From contig NZ_SJPO01000003.1 of NCBI RefSeq assembly GCF_007859935.1, forward strand, positions 330,827 to 394,826: 64,000 nucleotides of DNA, written 5' to 3'. The first letter of the stretch is position 1, and every line of letters begins with the position of its first letter. Source of the DNA: Posidoniimonas polymericola. Lineage in GTDB: Bacteria > Planctomycetota > Planctomycetia > Pirellulales > Lacipirellulaceae. Below are positions 18,149 through 26,876 of the stretch, in pieces. The position numbers and the translations under genes are program-made. The notes beneath the pieces were generated by a model. It was not told the origin of the DNA. It ran no database searches and saw only the letters and a program-made list of their open reading frames with translations.

Positions 18149-18223
18149 GGTTTGGTACGGGAATCGAACCCGTGACAGTCAGATTCTTAGTCTGATGCTC
18201 TAACCTGTCTGAGCTAACCAAGT
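18149..18223 (-). tRNA. tRNA-like gene with anticodon AAG and an imperfect acceptor stem
   Basis: Read on the minus strand, the 75 nt fold as a class I tRNA. The D stem is GCTC/GAGC. The anticodon stem is TCAGA/TCTGA with loop CTAAGAA (anticodon AAG, nominally Leu). There is a 5-nt variable region, and the T arm is ACGGG-TTCGATT-CCCGT. The acceptor stem (ACTTGGT with ACCAAAC) pairs at only 5 of 7 positions, and CCA is not encoded. Bacterial tRNA-Leu is class II with a long variable arm, so this is not a normal tRNA-Leu. It may be a decaying tRNA or a non-standard tRNA. The intact D, anticodon and T arms argue for recent or present function. Confidence 0.6.
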
Positions 18224-19012
18224 GGTAAATCCTCAACGCCGTCGTACAACCCATGTCCGGAACACGCCCCGCCAACCACCAAAGTGGAGCAGACGCGCCG
18301 CTGGCCGGGCGCTGAAGACCGGTTGCAGGACCCAAGTCAGCCGCAGAGGTTCGCTGTGGAGGTAGCAGGCCATCGCCACTACCGCGGCCTGCACGCCAAC
18401 GCGCGGCGCCTCCCTCTCGGACGCAGGCACGCTGCTGAGCGGCGCACGGTTGGGGGGCACGTCCCTGAAAGGGCGTGGCGGCGCCGGTGCTGATTCACCA
18501 CGCCCTAGGGGGCTGCACAATGTCATTGAGACTGGCCGGTTCGCTCTCACCGCCAGGGGCGATCACAGCGGAGAGCCACCGTGCCATTGGCGCTGGCCTT
18601 CTTCGATTTAATCGTCGAAAAGAGCCAATCAGCGCGGTCCAATGGAGGGGCTGCTGGACCCTCGGAGACGGGCGGCTGTACCGCTGTCGGGCCTGAATGC
18701 CGACGGCTCCCGCCGGCGGTTGCTGAGCGGCGCCAGCGCTGGATGACTATTGTCCGCGCCGGTGCGCAAGAGCGGCCAAAAGTCGGCAGCTGGTGCCCAG
18801 GTGGCTAGCGGCAACCACAACCAGAAAAACAACTTACAGCGACCCGAGCCCGAAATGAGGCCCGACTTTTGTCCCTATCAATCGATGTCGGAATTGAGGA
18901 CAAAACTTGGCCGAGAAAAAACTCGCGGTCACCGTAGGCGCCGGATCACCAATGGGAGAAGCTCACTGCCTACCGAGCAGCAGCCGGCAGCAATTGCCAG
19001 CGAGAAAAGAAG
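18224..19012. other. Gene-free stretch of about 790 nt between the two tRNA genes
   Basis: No frame shows family-like residues, a signal peptide or a good ribosome-binding site. The longest frames run into tRNA sequence. I recognise no RNase P, 6S, SRP or tmRNA core. An imperfect GGC-TCCC-GCC dyad near 18703 resembles the dispersed hairpin family. A structured RNA cannot be excluded by eye. Confidence 0.5.
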
Positions 19013-19095
19013 CGGAGGGCAAGGGACTCGAACCCTCAACCCCTTACGGGGCGCCTGATTTCGAATCAGGTTCCTAGCCAATTCGGATACCCTCC
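19013..19095 (-). tRNA. tRNA-Ser (anticodon CGA)
   Basis: Minus strand. The acceptor stem GGAGGGT pairs with GCCCTCC (6 Watson-Crick pairs plus T-G), with discriminator G. The anticodon stem CCTGA/TCAGG closes loop TTCGAAA, giving anticodon CGA for UCG codons. A long variable arm (CCCC-GTAA-GGGG stem) marks class II serine identity. The T arm has GAGGG-TTCGAGT-CCCTT. CCA is not encoded. Confidence 0.95.
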
Positions 19096-19463
19096 AGCGA
19101 GACGCGGATTTTAGCCGGGTTGGGCCGCGGCGGCAAGAACGGGTGGCGGGGCAGGCCGTTCGGCCGCCGGGTGAGCGATCTGCGCGGGGCTAACGGCCGC
19201 GGAAACCTCGTCGATTGGACCGATTGGGCCGCGCCCGCCGGGGCCAACCGCAGACGCTTGGCGCAAGAATCCCTACAGGCCGATCGCCTGGGGCGGGTTC
19301 TAAGGGCGCCGCGTTTGGGAGCGGATGGGCCGGATGCCGCGCCTGCCGCGGTTGAGACCAGCCAAGATGAAGACTCTCGACTGCTGGCGCCCGGCGGGTC
19401 GATAGCTCTTGATGCCCGCCCAGCGTGGGTTCCTCCCCTCCTGTTTCCCAAGCTGTACGACCG
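19096..19463. other. Intergenic region upstream of a small hypothetical gene
   Basis: It separates tRNA-Ser (minus) from the plus-strand gene starting at 19464. Open frames here are Arg/Gly-rich shadows. The promoter of the tRNA should lie near 19100-19150; I cannot define its boxes. Confidence 0.45.
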
Positions 19464-19763
19464 ATGCCAGAGCAAACGATCCGGATTGTCACGCGGGGCG
19501 CCAACGGCGAGATCCGCAGCAAGGACTACTCTCACACCGACGCCGTGCTGAAGATGCACGCCCAGATCGGCGTGGACGACTGCAGCACCGACCTCGCGCT
19601 GCGCGGGCTGCCGGTGTTCCGCGGCCTGATCGGCCCGATGCCGGACGGCAAGGGCGTGGTGCGTTACGAGTCGCCCGAGGTGTTCGAGACGCTCACCAAG
19701 GAGTGGGGCGCGCCGGCGCCAAAGCGGTCACGTCGACGCCGAACTTCCCGCCCCACTTCCTAA
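19464..19763 (+). CDS. Conserved-looking small hypothetical protein
   Basis: This 99-residue protein begins MPEQTIRIVTRGANGEIRSK and continues with YSHTDAVLKMHAQIGVDDCSTDLALRGLPVFRGLIGPM, a balanced globular composition unlike the shadow frames around it. No signal peptide or membrane segment is present. The C-terminus is basic (KRSRRRR). The start at 19464 was chosen because the longer frame adds only a low-complexity tail. It is convergent with the YTV-like gene, 22 bp away. I do not recognise the family. Confidence 0.55.
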   Translation: MPEQTIRIVTRGANGEIRSKDYSHTDAVLKMHAQIGVDDCSTDLALRGLPVFRGLIGPMPDGKGVVRYESPEVFETLTKEWGAPAPKRSRRRRTSRPTS

Positions 19764-19785
19764 TGGTGATGCGTGCTTAGCGGCT

Positions 19786-20373
19786 CTACCGCAGGTAGCG
19801 GCCCGAACCGCCCCACTGGTTGGGCTGGTCGAGGCGCTCGCCGCCAATCTGCCCGCCGGTCGGGCGTGTAGCGACCTGCGCCTGCGGTGGGTTGGTCGTG
19901 GGATTGAGCGCGGGGGCCGGCCCGACCGGGACCCGCGTGATGTGCGTCTCTTGCACGGTTTTGTAGGAGGAAACGGGCACCTGGGTGGTCCGCGTCTCCG
20001 GCACCCAGTTAGTGGTGGTGACCGGCACCTGGACGGTGGTCGGGCGGTGCTCCCAGCGGGTCACCGGCTCGATGGCGTGGGTCCAGTACGGCTCGCGGAA
20101 CGGGTTCCACACGCCGCGCTGCCGCGACACCCAGCGTTGCTCGGTCACGGGCACCAGGGCGGTCTGCTGGTAGGTCTGGTACTGCGTGGTGACCTGAGGC
20201 TTGTAGACCGTGTCCTGGCGGGTCTGCATCTCGGTCGTCAGCACCGTCCTAGGGACCGTTGTGGTCGTCTCGTTGTAGAGCTGGCCATCGGCGCCACGCC
20301 GCTGGACGGGTTGCGCCTGGGTGACGGTTGAAACAGTGAGCAGCAGCGCTGCGCAGGCGAGAACAATTCTCAT
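19786..20373 (-). CDS. Secreted YTV-like repeat protein
   Basis: This 195-residue protein has a signal peptide (1-20, MRIVLACAALLLTVSTVTQA). The mature part is built of short beta-type units rich in Thr, Val, Pro and aromatics: TTTVPRTVLTTEMQTRQDTV, TQYQTYQQTALVPVTEQ, TTVQVPVTTTNWVPETRTTQ and VPVSSYKTVQETHITRVPV. This spacing resembles the YTV repeats of planctomycete surface proteins. Its likely role is structural, in the cell envelope. An in-frame upstream ATG at 20451 would add 26 residues without a signal-peptide character and is disfavoured. Confidence 0.7.
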   Translation of the reverse strand: MRIVLACAALLLTVSTVTQAQPVQRRGADGQLYNETTTTVPRTVLTTEMQTRQDTVYKPQVTTQYQTYQQTALVPVTEQRWVSRQRGVWNPFREPYWTHAIEPVTRWEHRPTTVQVPVTTTNWVPETRTTQVPVSSYKTVQETHITRVPVGPAPALNPTTNPPQAQVATRPTGGQIGGERLDQPNQWGGSGRYLR

Positions 20374-21069
<696 letters not shown>

Positions 21070-21085
21070 ACGCCGCTTGGCGGTG

Positions 21086-21268
21086 CTAGCGGATGTCGCG
21101 GAAGGCGTTGAAGCTGAGGTAACCGAGGATCAACGAGCAGAGCAGCATGCCGATGTCCATCGGGGCACTGGCAGCAGCAAACGGGACCCCAACCGCCAGG
21201 TCGAGCGCGAACATCACGGCCAACAGGCCAGCGACGACCATCCCAATCATCGTCATCGCTTTTGCCAT
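21086..21268 (-). CDS. Small two-helix membrane protein
   Basis: This 60-residue protein has two hydrophobic segments: MIGMVVAGLLAVMFALDLAVG (7-27) and MDIGMLLCSLILGYLSFNAF (37-56). The N-terminus MAKAM and the C-terminus RDIR are charged. The composition fits a real small inner-membrane protein. It is convergent with the HIT gene, 16 bp away. I do not recognise a family. Confidence 0.6.
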   Translation of the reverse strand: MAKAMTMIGMVVAGLLAVMFALDLAVGVPFAAASAPMDIGMLLCSLILGYLSFNAFRDIR

Positions 21269-21568
21269 TCCGCTGTTCCGAGGGTAATTCGACGTTGCAC
21301 GAGGGGGGGCGGGCCGTCGCCGAGGGCGCGGCCCAGATCGGTTGGTTGCTCTAGCTTGGGCAACCGGTTCACTTCAGTATAATTGCCCAGATTAACGTGT
21401 CACAGGCGCCGTTGGCAGGGGCGGCAAGAACTCATCGGCAGTGGCGGTCGGGTTATTCCGGCAGCGCCGGTCACGCGGCCCGGCGCGGGTCGCCCAGGGG
21501 GCGGTCGGCGACTAGAATCGGGCTCTTTTGCGAACCTCACCCCTCATTATTTCCCCCTGTCGGCCGAT
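21269..21568. other. Divergent promoter region before pdxA
   Basis: Three hundred nt lie between the small membrane protein (minus) and pdxA (plus). The frame of pdxA is open upstream to 21383, but that extension is basic and low-complexity. No other feature is seen. Confidence 0.45.
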
Positions 21569-22585
21569 ATGCCCCCGCTTTCCTCGCAATTCCCCCGCGT
21601 CCTGATCACCATGGGTGACCCCAGCGGGGTCGGGCCGGAGGTGGCCGCCGGCGCGTGGGCCGACCCGCGGCTACACGCGGCTTGCCGGCCGGTGGTCATC
21701 GGGCGGCCAGAGCAGTTTGAGCGGGGACTGGAACTCCGCTCTACCACGGCTCGGGTGATCGCGGCGGACCGGTGTTCCGACGAGCTGTTCGACCAGGCGA
21801 GCCCTGAAGTCATGCCGTGCGTGGCGGTCGGCCAGGCGTCGACCACGCCGGGCGAGGCGGCTTTCCTGGCGATCGAGCAGGCGGCCCGCCTGGCCCTGGC
21901 GGGCGAGATCGACGCCATGGTTACAGGACCGATCAGCAAGGCGGCCCTGCAGGCGGCCGGGCACGACTACCCGGGGCACACCGAGCTGCTGGCCGACCTG
22001 TGCGGCGTCGAAGACTTCGCGATGATGCTGTACCTGCCGCCGCGGTGCGTGCCGCACTGCGAGCACGGCCTGGCCGTGGTCCACACGACGCTGCACACGT
22101 CGCTGCGGAGTGTGTTCGACCTGCTGTCGACCGATGCGATCGCCGCCAAGTGCCGGCTGGCCGACCGGGCGATGCGGGCGTTCGGCTGCAATCGCCCGCG
22201 TGTGGGCGTGGCGGCGCTCAACCCGCACGCGGGGGAGGGCGGTTTGTTCGGCGACGAGGAAGCGACGCTCATTGCACCCGCGGTGGCGATCGCCCAGGGC
22301 GAGGGCATCCACGCCAGCGGCCCGCACTCGACTGACACCCTGATGGTCCGCGCCCGAGACGGCGAGTTTGACGCCGTCGTGGCGATGTACCACGATCAGG
22401 GTCACATTGCACTAAAGCTGCTCGGCATGCACCAGGCGGTCAACGTGACGCTCGGGCTGCCGATTATCCGCACGTCGGTAGCCCACGGCACCGCGCCCGA
22501 CATCGCCTGGCAGGGGGTCGCCGAGACCAGTGGCCTGCTAGCCGCCGTCGAGACCGCCGCCGACCTGGCGCGGCGCCACGATTAA
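21569..22585 (+). CDS. pdxA: 4-hydroxythreonine-4-phosphate dehydrogenase
   Basis: This 338-residue enzyme oxidises 4-phosphohydroxy-L-threonine in the DXP-dependent route to pyridoxal 5'-phosphate, using NAD and a divalent metal. It has the family opening VLITMGDPSGVGPEV, VTGPISKAALQAAGHDYPGHTELLA (the second His binds metal), VVHTTLHTSL, LNPHAGEGGLFGDEE, YHDQGHIALKLLG (metal His) and the ending TSVAHGTAPDIAWQG. Length is normal for the family. The start at 21569 is placed 9 residues before the conserved VLITMGDP; the frame stays open further upstream but without conserved sequence. Confidence 0.96.
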   Translation: MPPLSSQFPRVLITMGDPSGVGPEVAAGAWADPRLHAACRPVVIGRPEQFERGLELRSTTARVIAADRCSDELFDQASPEVMPCVAVGQASTTPGEAAFLAIEQAARLALAGEIDAMVTGPISKAALQAAGHDYPGHTELLADLCGVEDFAMMLYLPPRCVPHCEHGLAVVHTTLHTSLRSVFDLLSTDAIAAKCRLADRAMRAFGCNRPRVGVAALNPHAGEGGLFGDEEATLIAPAVAIAQGEGIHASGPHSTDTLMVRARDGEFDAVVAMYHDQGHIALKLLGMHQAVNVTLGLPIIRTSVAHGTAPDIAWQGVAETSGLLAAVETAADLARRHD

Positions 22586-22641
22586 TGTTGCCGTTAGTCG
22601 TTGCCACTACTCGCCGATAGTACTTCCTGCCAAGTTGCCTT

Positions 22642-22705
22642 AGCCCACGCCGCCAGGGGTGGGACCGTGCACCGAGATTCAGTCCCACCCCTGGCGGGGT
22701 GGGCT
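22642..22705 (+). repeat. Inverted pair of the dispersed hairpin between pdxA and the phosphatase gene
   Basis: The right arm at 22682-22705 is identical to the repeat at 20663-20686. The left arm at 22642-22665 is its reverse complement with one mismatch. Together they form a 24-bp, 23-matched inverted repeat with a 16-nt loop. It can fold as one long hairpin or as two small ones. It lies after the pdxA stop and ends 32 nt before the next start. Confidence 0.85.
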
Positions 22706-22737
22706 GCTTTGAATCAGACGCTTACAAGCAGATCAGT

Positions 22738-23385
22738 ATGCCTTCTGTGATTGAGTTCCCCGCCGCCGACACGACGCTGGTCTACCTGCTGCGGCACGGC
22801 GCCACGCCGCACAACATGATGAAGCCGCCGCGGCTGCAGGGGTCGGCGGTCAACGAGTCGCTTACCGACCTCGGGCGGGAGCAGGCGGCGCGGGCCGCGC
22901 AGGCTTTGGCCGAGCGGCCGATCGCCGCGGTCTACAGCAGCCCGCTGAAACGAGCCCACGAGACCGCACAGATTGTCGCCGGGCCGCACGGCCACGAGGC
23001 GCAGCCCGACGCGGCGTTTGAGGAGGTGCACGTCGGCCGCTGGGAGAACCAAACCTGGGCAGAGATCCAGGCCGAGGACGCCGAGGCGTACGCCCTGTAC
23101 CGCGAAAACCCCCACCTGCACGGCTACCCCGGCGGCGAGACCGGACAGCAGCTGCTCGACCGCGTCACGGCCGGCATGCACGCGGTGGTCGAGCGGCACC
23201 ACGGCGCCGAGATCGTCGTGGTCGCGCACAGCGTCGTGAACCGGTTGTTCCTCGGCGGGCTGCTGGGCGTGCCGCCGAAGGACTCGCACTGGACGCCGAC
23301 CTCCAACTGCGGGGTCAGCACGGTCCGGTTCAAGGAGGGCAAGGCCAAGGTGCTGACGCTCAACGCGACCGCGCACCTGATGTAG
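22738..23385 (+). CDS. Histidine phosphatase family protein (phosphoglycerate mutase-like)
   Basis: This 215-residue protein has the RHG signature in LLRHGATPHN (catalytic His near residue 20), SSPLKRAHETAQIV (second Arg), the acid Glu in FEEVHVGRWE, and the second His in VVVAHSVVNRLFLGGLLG. The family includes cofactor-dependent phosphoglycerate mutases and broad acid phosphatases such as CobC and PhoE. The insert and length favour a phosphatase over a glycolytic mutase. The start at 22738 is preferred over an upstream in-frame ATG that lies in repeat sequence. The 3' end overlaps the convergent gene by 26 bp. Confidence 0.92.
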   Translation: MPSVIEFPAADTTLVYLLRHGATPHNMMKPPRLQGSAVNESLTDLGREQAARAAQALAERPIAAVYSSPLKRAHETAQIVAGPHGHEAQPDAAFEEVHVGRWENQTWAEIQAEDAEAYALYRENPHLHGYPGGETGQQLLDRVTAGMHAVVERHHGAEIVVVAHSVVNRLFLGGLLGVPPKDSHWTPTSNCGVSTVRFKEGKAKVLTLNATAHLM

Positions 23386-24424
23386 GATTGCTCGCCTGGG
23401 CGACGGCGACCTCGCGGCGGTGACGCAGCATCGCGAGCCGCTCGCTGGTCCGGTCCATCCAGTCGACGCCGTGCGGCGCCGCGTACTCGAACACCTCGGG
23501 GTCGAAATCCGCCTGGAAGTTGGGTTCCTTGAGGTCGAGCCTCAGCAGCGGCTGGTCGCTGGTGTAGAGGTAACGCTGGTCCGGCGAGACGCCCGCCGCG
23601 CTCAGCCGGTCCGTCCCGCCGCGGTACTCGATGCGGCGGGGGAACAGGTCCGAAGCGCCCAGCGCGATCAGCACGTGGTGCGGCATCCGGGCCGGGGGCG
23701 TGCCGGGGGTCGGGGTGCCGGATGCGGCGTCGCCGAGCAGTTCTGCCAGGCGGTCTTCCTTCCAGTAGCCGACCATCGCGTAGACCGGCACGTTCTTCCA
23801 CAGCACCATTTTGCGGGGCAGCTCGAAGCGGAAGTTGGCGTCGAGCGACTTGAGCAGCATCGGCAGCCCACCCAGCCCGGCCCACAGGTTCGGGTCGAGG
23901 GAGTCGACGGCGGCCTCGCCTGGTTTGACCTGCTCGGTCTGCGGGTCGGCGAGCTCCTTGCGGAGCCGCCGCAGGTCGACGCGCCAGACATGGCGGAGCT
24001 GAACGTCGTTGGCCTCGCCCCAGGCGAGGTCGGTCCACAGCCACTTGCCGTTGCTGACCTGCCACAGCCGGACCGGCTCGTCGGTGACGCGGCCCACGAG
24101 CCGCAGCGAGAACCGCCGGCCCTGGCCCTGGCCCTGCTGCAGGTAGCCGCCGGTCGACTCGATGGTGCGGCCCTCGATGAACCCGGTCTGCGACGCCTTG
24201 GCGGCGATGGAGGTCTGCCGCTCGAGCGCGGTGAGCGCCTGCTTGAGGTAGGCGTTGCCCTCGGCGCCAGCCGGGCCGTCCGCCAGCGCGGGGGCAGTCG
24301 GCAGGGGGTCGTCTGCCTTGCCGGCGGTGAGCATCTCGTGCGCGACAGGCCCGGCGTAGTAGACCGCGAAGCCCAACGCCACGAGCAGCACGGCGTTTGT
24401 TAGTTTGCGCAGGGTGGTCTTCAT
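23360..24424 (-). CDS. Secreted/periplasmic protein of unknown function
   Basis: This 354-residue protein has an N-terminal hydrophobic segment (LTNAVLLVALGFAVYYAG, 8-25) that may be a signal anchor. The mature part has alternating strands and phrases such as FSLRLVGRVTDEPVRLWQVSNGKWLWTD, and a C-terminal block (RRIEYRGG, LLRLDLKEPNFQADFDPEVFEY) that reads like the LolA-like/outer-membrane lipoprotein carrier fold seen in planctomycete DUF1571-type proteins. That match is by eye only. The 3' end overlaps the histidine phosphatase gene by 26 bp in convergent orientation. Confidence 0.7.
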   Translation of the reverse strand: MKTTLRKLTNAVLLVALGFAVYYAGPVAHEMLTAGKADDPLPTAPALADGPAGAEGNAYLKQALTALERQTSIAAKASQTGFIEGRTIESTGGYLQQGQGQGRRFSLRLVGRVTDEPVRLWQVSNGKWLWTDLAWGEANDVQLRHVWRVDLRRLRKELADPQTEQVKPGEAAVDSLDPNLWAGLGGLPMLLKSLDANFRFELPRKMVLWKNVPVYAMVGYWKEDRLAELLGDAASGTPTPGTPPARMPHHVLIALGASDLFPRRIEYRGGTDRLSAAGVSPDQRYLYTSDQPLLRLDLKEPNFQADFDPEVFEYAAPHGVDWMDRTSERLAMLRHRREVAVAQASNPTSGARSR

Positions 24425-24707
24425 ATGACGGTTTTAGCGGTTTTGCCAAAGAATCGTCTTCTGCGGGGCCGACTCTTATCCCAGCAGAGAGTCTCGTCCT
24501 TGGGACGGGAGGTCTCTGCGCCGCGGAAGCCTTGGGCACCGCGGATCGTAGCGGGCCCCGGCCGGCCGAGTCCACCGCACTTTAGCGGTGCTGGCGCCGA
24601 TCGGGACCGAACCTAACGACGCAGTACATAGGGACTTCGGGCTGCGCGCCCGACCGGCCGCCGAGACTTTGCTCGGAGGCTCAAGCCCATTCAGAGGGGG
24701 GAAACCG

Positions 24708-25994
24708 ATGCGCGTATCGACCATGTTATTGAGCACGCTGGCAGCGGCCGGCCTAGCCGTGACGGGTTGCACCTGTGGCCCCGGCGGCTGCATGCAACCC
24801 GCCTACAACGCCCCTCCGGCGCAGCAGATGATGCACCCGGGCCCCGGCGTTGGTGGCCCCGGACCGGGCGTGCTGCCCGTCGGCGGACAGATGACCATGG
24901 GTGGCGGACCCGGTATGGGGATGGGGCCCGCGTTCGGACCCGGCGGGTCGTCTGCTGGCGGAATCAATCAGTGCTCGGCCACCGGCATCGAGCAGGTCCA
25001 GTACTGCGCCGCCGGCGCCGGCGGCGGCATGATGATGCCCGCCGCGTCGCAGATCGCCTTTGTTGGCGAGGACGGCCTGCAGGTTTCTTGGGACGTCAGC
25101 GGCGGCGGCCTGTTTGACTCGTCGCCGTTGGTGGTTCCTGCCCGTCAGGACTTCCGCCAGGGCGCGATCTACCGCCTGAAGCTGACCAACATCCCGGGCC
25201 GCGAGGCGGTCTCGCTGTACCCGACCCTCGAGGTCGCCCCGGTCACCCCGCGGACGGACGCCTACCTGGCGCACGCCCCGATCCCGGTGCAGTTCACCGA
25301 GGAAGACTTCGACCAGGTGATCAGCGGCAACTTTGTTACCAAGGTGATCTACCTGCCGGACCCCGAGTTCCAAGAGCTCGCCCTGGCCGGCGTCGAGACG
25401 CTCGTCAGCACGCGGCTTGACCCGGGCTGCGACCCGGTGGCCGAGGCCGACCGCCGCGGCTCGATCCTGGCGATCGTCCGGATTGGTAACAAGGACCTCG
25501 AGAGCTCCAGCAACTACATGGGCGGAGTCACCCCGGCCGACTACGAGGGCTGCGAGAATGGGGCCGCCCCCGGCGTGGCCTCGGGCCCGATGCCGATGGG
25601 CATGCCGACCGCCGGCATGGCTCCGGCCGCTCGTCCGCCGCACATGATGATGATGCCCGGCCAGTACGGCATGCCGATCACCGGCACCCCGATTGGCCTG
25701 CCCGGTCCTCCGCACATCCCGCTGGGTGTGCCGGCCGGCCTGCAGAAGCACTCGATCCACAACCGGACCCGCGTGCACCTGCCGCCGCCGACGCAGGAGA
25801 TGAACATCACCGTCAAGCAGCGTCCCGGCATCAACTACCCGGCGCCTGTCAGCAGCGTGATGGTCGACGAGACCAACCGCGCTCCGCTGAAGTGCTTCGG
25901 CGGCACGGTGCCGTGCCCCATCCAGCAGATGAGCTGCTCGGGTGAGGACGGCTGCCAGTGCGAGACCTGCCAGGGCTACTGCGGCGGCGAGTAG
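24708..25994 (+). CDS. Cys/Gly/Met-rich envelope lipoprotein, first of three related genes
   Basis: This 428-residue protein has a lipoprotein signal (LAAAGLAVTGC, lipid Cys near residue 20). A Gly/Pro/Met-rich stretch (20-100) is followed by a beta domain, residues about 110-290. That domain contains IYRLKLTNIPGREAVSLYPTLEV, FTEEDFDQVISGNFVTKVIYLPDPE and ILAIVRIGN; the next gene has the same pattern. A second Met/Pro-rich region and a Cys-rich tail (CPIQQMSCSGEDGCQCETC) follow. The start at 24708 has a strong purine-rich ribosome-binding site. A perfect hairpin follows the stop. The function is unknown; an envelope or outer-membrane role is inferred. Confidence 0.8.
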   Translation: MRVSTMLLSTLAAAGLAVTGCTCGPGGCMQPAYNAPPAQQMMHPGPGVGGPGPGVLPVGGQMTMGGGPGMGMGPAFGPGGSSAGGINQCSATGIEQVQYCAAGAGGGMMMPAASQIAFVGEDGLQVSWDVSGGGLFDSSPLVVPARQDFRQGAIYRLKLTNIPGREAVSLYPTLEVAPVTPRTDAYLAHAPIPVQFTEEDFDQVISGNFVTKVIYLPDPEFQELALAGVETLVSTRLDPGCDPVAEADRRGSILAIVRIGNKDLESSSNYMGGVTPADYEGCENGAAPGVASGPMPMGMPTAGMAPAARPPHMMMMPGQYGMPITGTPIGLPGPPHIPLGVPAGLQKHSIHNRTRVHLPPPTQEMNITVKQRPGINYPAPVSSVMVDETNRAPLKCFGGTVPCPIQQMSCSGEDGCQCETCQGYCGGE

Positions 25995-26007
25995 TCAACC
26001 GATCGAC

Positions 26008-26037
26008 CGCCGGGCGCCCACTCTGGGGCGCCCGGCG
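26008..26037 (+). terminator. Perfect 12-bp hairpin after the lipoprotein gene
   Basis: CGCCGGGCGCCC at 26008-26019 pairs perfectly with 26026-26037 across a 6-nt loop, 13 nt after the stop. It is followed by ATCTTGTTG, a weak T tract, so it may reduce rather than stop read-through into the next two genes. Confidence 0.75.
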
Positions 26038-26090
26038 ATCTTGTTGAGTCTGAGAGAAACTACCAAGCGAATCACTTCGAAACGTATCCC

Positions 26091-26876
26091 ATGACAACGG
26101 TCCGCCAACTCAGAACTTCCTCCACTTGGGGGACGCACGCCGCGGGCAAACTGGCGATGGCCGTGATGGTTCTGTTGGCGTCAGGATCGCCTCTCCTGGC
26201 CCAGCGACCAGACCAGCCTCGACACTGGCTTCACGCCGGTGTCATGCCTCCGGGAGCGATTGGCGCCCAGCGGCTTCTGAGGGGCGGACCGTTGTCCGGG
26301 TACGTTCAACCAGTGAGGGTGTTCGCCTCCGAGGGGGTGACCATCACGGCCGCCTCGCACGAGGGCTACGCCCAGGGCGGTCCGAAAGGCCTGCTCGCCG
26401 GCCTGCAGGTCGGCGGCGTCTACGCGTTTTCGATTTCGAACGTGCCCAACATGCCCGAGGCCGAGGTCTACGCCACGGTCGAGGTCATCGACCGGCTGCA
26501 CCCGCCGTGCGGCAAGGAGCTGCGGTTCCCGGTGCCGGTCGAGCTGACCGACGAGGAGCTCCGCCTGGCGGCCAACGCGTCGTTCGTGACCCGGGTCATC
26601 TACGTCGAGGACCCCCGCATGGCCCTGCCGGTCGCCGAGGAGACCTTCTCCAAGAACGGCGGGCAGCAGTGGTTCGAAGCCCGCCCGGGCGACGACCCGC
26701 TGGTCACCGCGGACATCCTTGGCCGGCCGATCGCGATCCTACGGATCGGCAGCCGCAAGCCCGCGCTGCCGACCCTGCCGATGCAGTTCTACGAGCACCA
26801 CGAGACCCCCACCGCCGACAGCGACGTCCTGCAGACGAGCGCCACCGCGCCGGCCGAACCCGCGGAGTCCCGATGA
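26091..26876 (+). CDS. Secreted protein related to the upstream lipoprotein
   Basis: This 261-residue protein has a signal peptide (about 1-37, ending SPLLAQ). Residues 75-235 repeat the pattern of the upstream gene: VYAFSISNVPNMPEAEVYATVEV, LTDEELRLAANASFVTRVIYVEDP and PIAILRIGS. The ends are short and lack the Met/Pro-rich parts. It overlaps the next gene by ATGA (start 26873, stop 26876), so translation is coupled. Its function is unknown, but it is likely exported and works with its neighbours. Confidence 0.8.
   Translation: MTTVRQLRTSSTWGTHAAGKLAMAVMVLLASGSPLLAQRPDQPRHWLHAGVMPPGAIGAQRLLRGGPLSGYVQPVRVFASEGVTITAASHEGYAQGGPKGLLAGLQVGGVYAFSISNVPNMPEAEVYATVEVIDRLHPPCGKELRFPVPVELTDEELRLAANASFVTRVIYVEDPRMALPVAEETFSKNGGQQWFEARPGDDPLVTADILGRPIAILRIGSRKPALPTLPMQFYEHHETPTADSDVLQTSATAPAEPAESR

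Noticed and set aside
18750..19058. 102-codon frame ending inside tRNA-Ser
   Set aside because: Its C-terminal sequence is translated tRNA, a known artefact of such frames.
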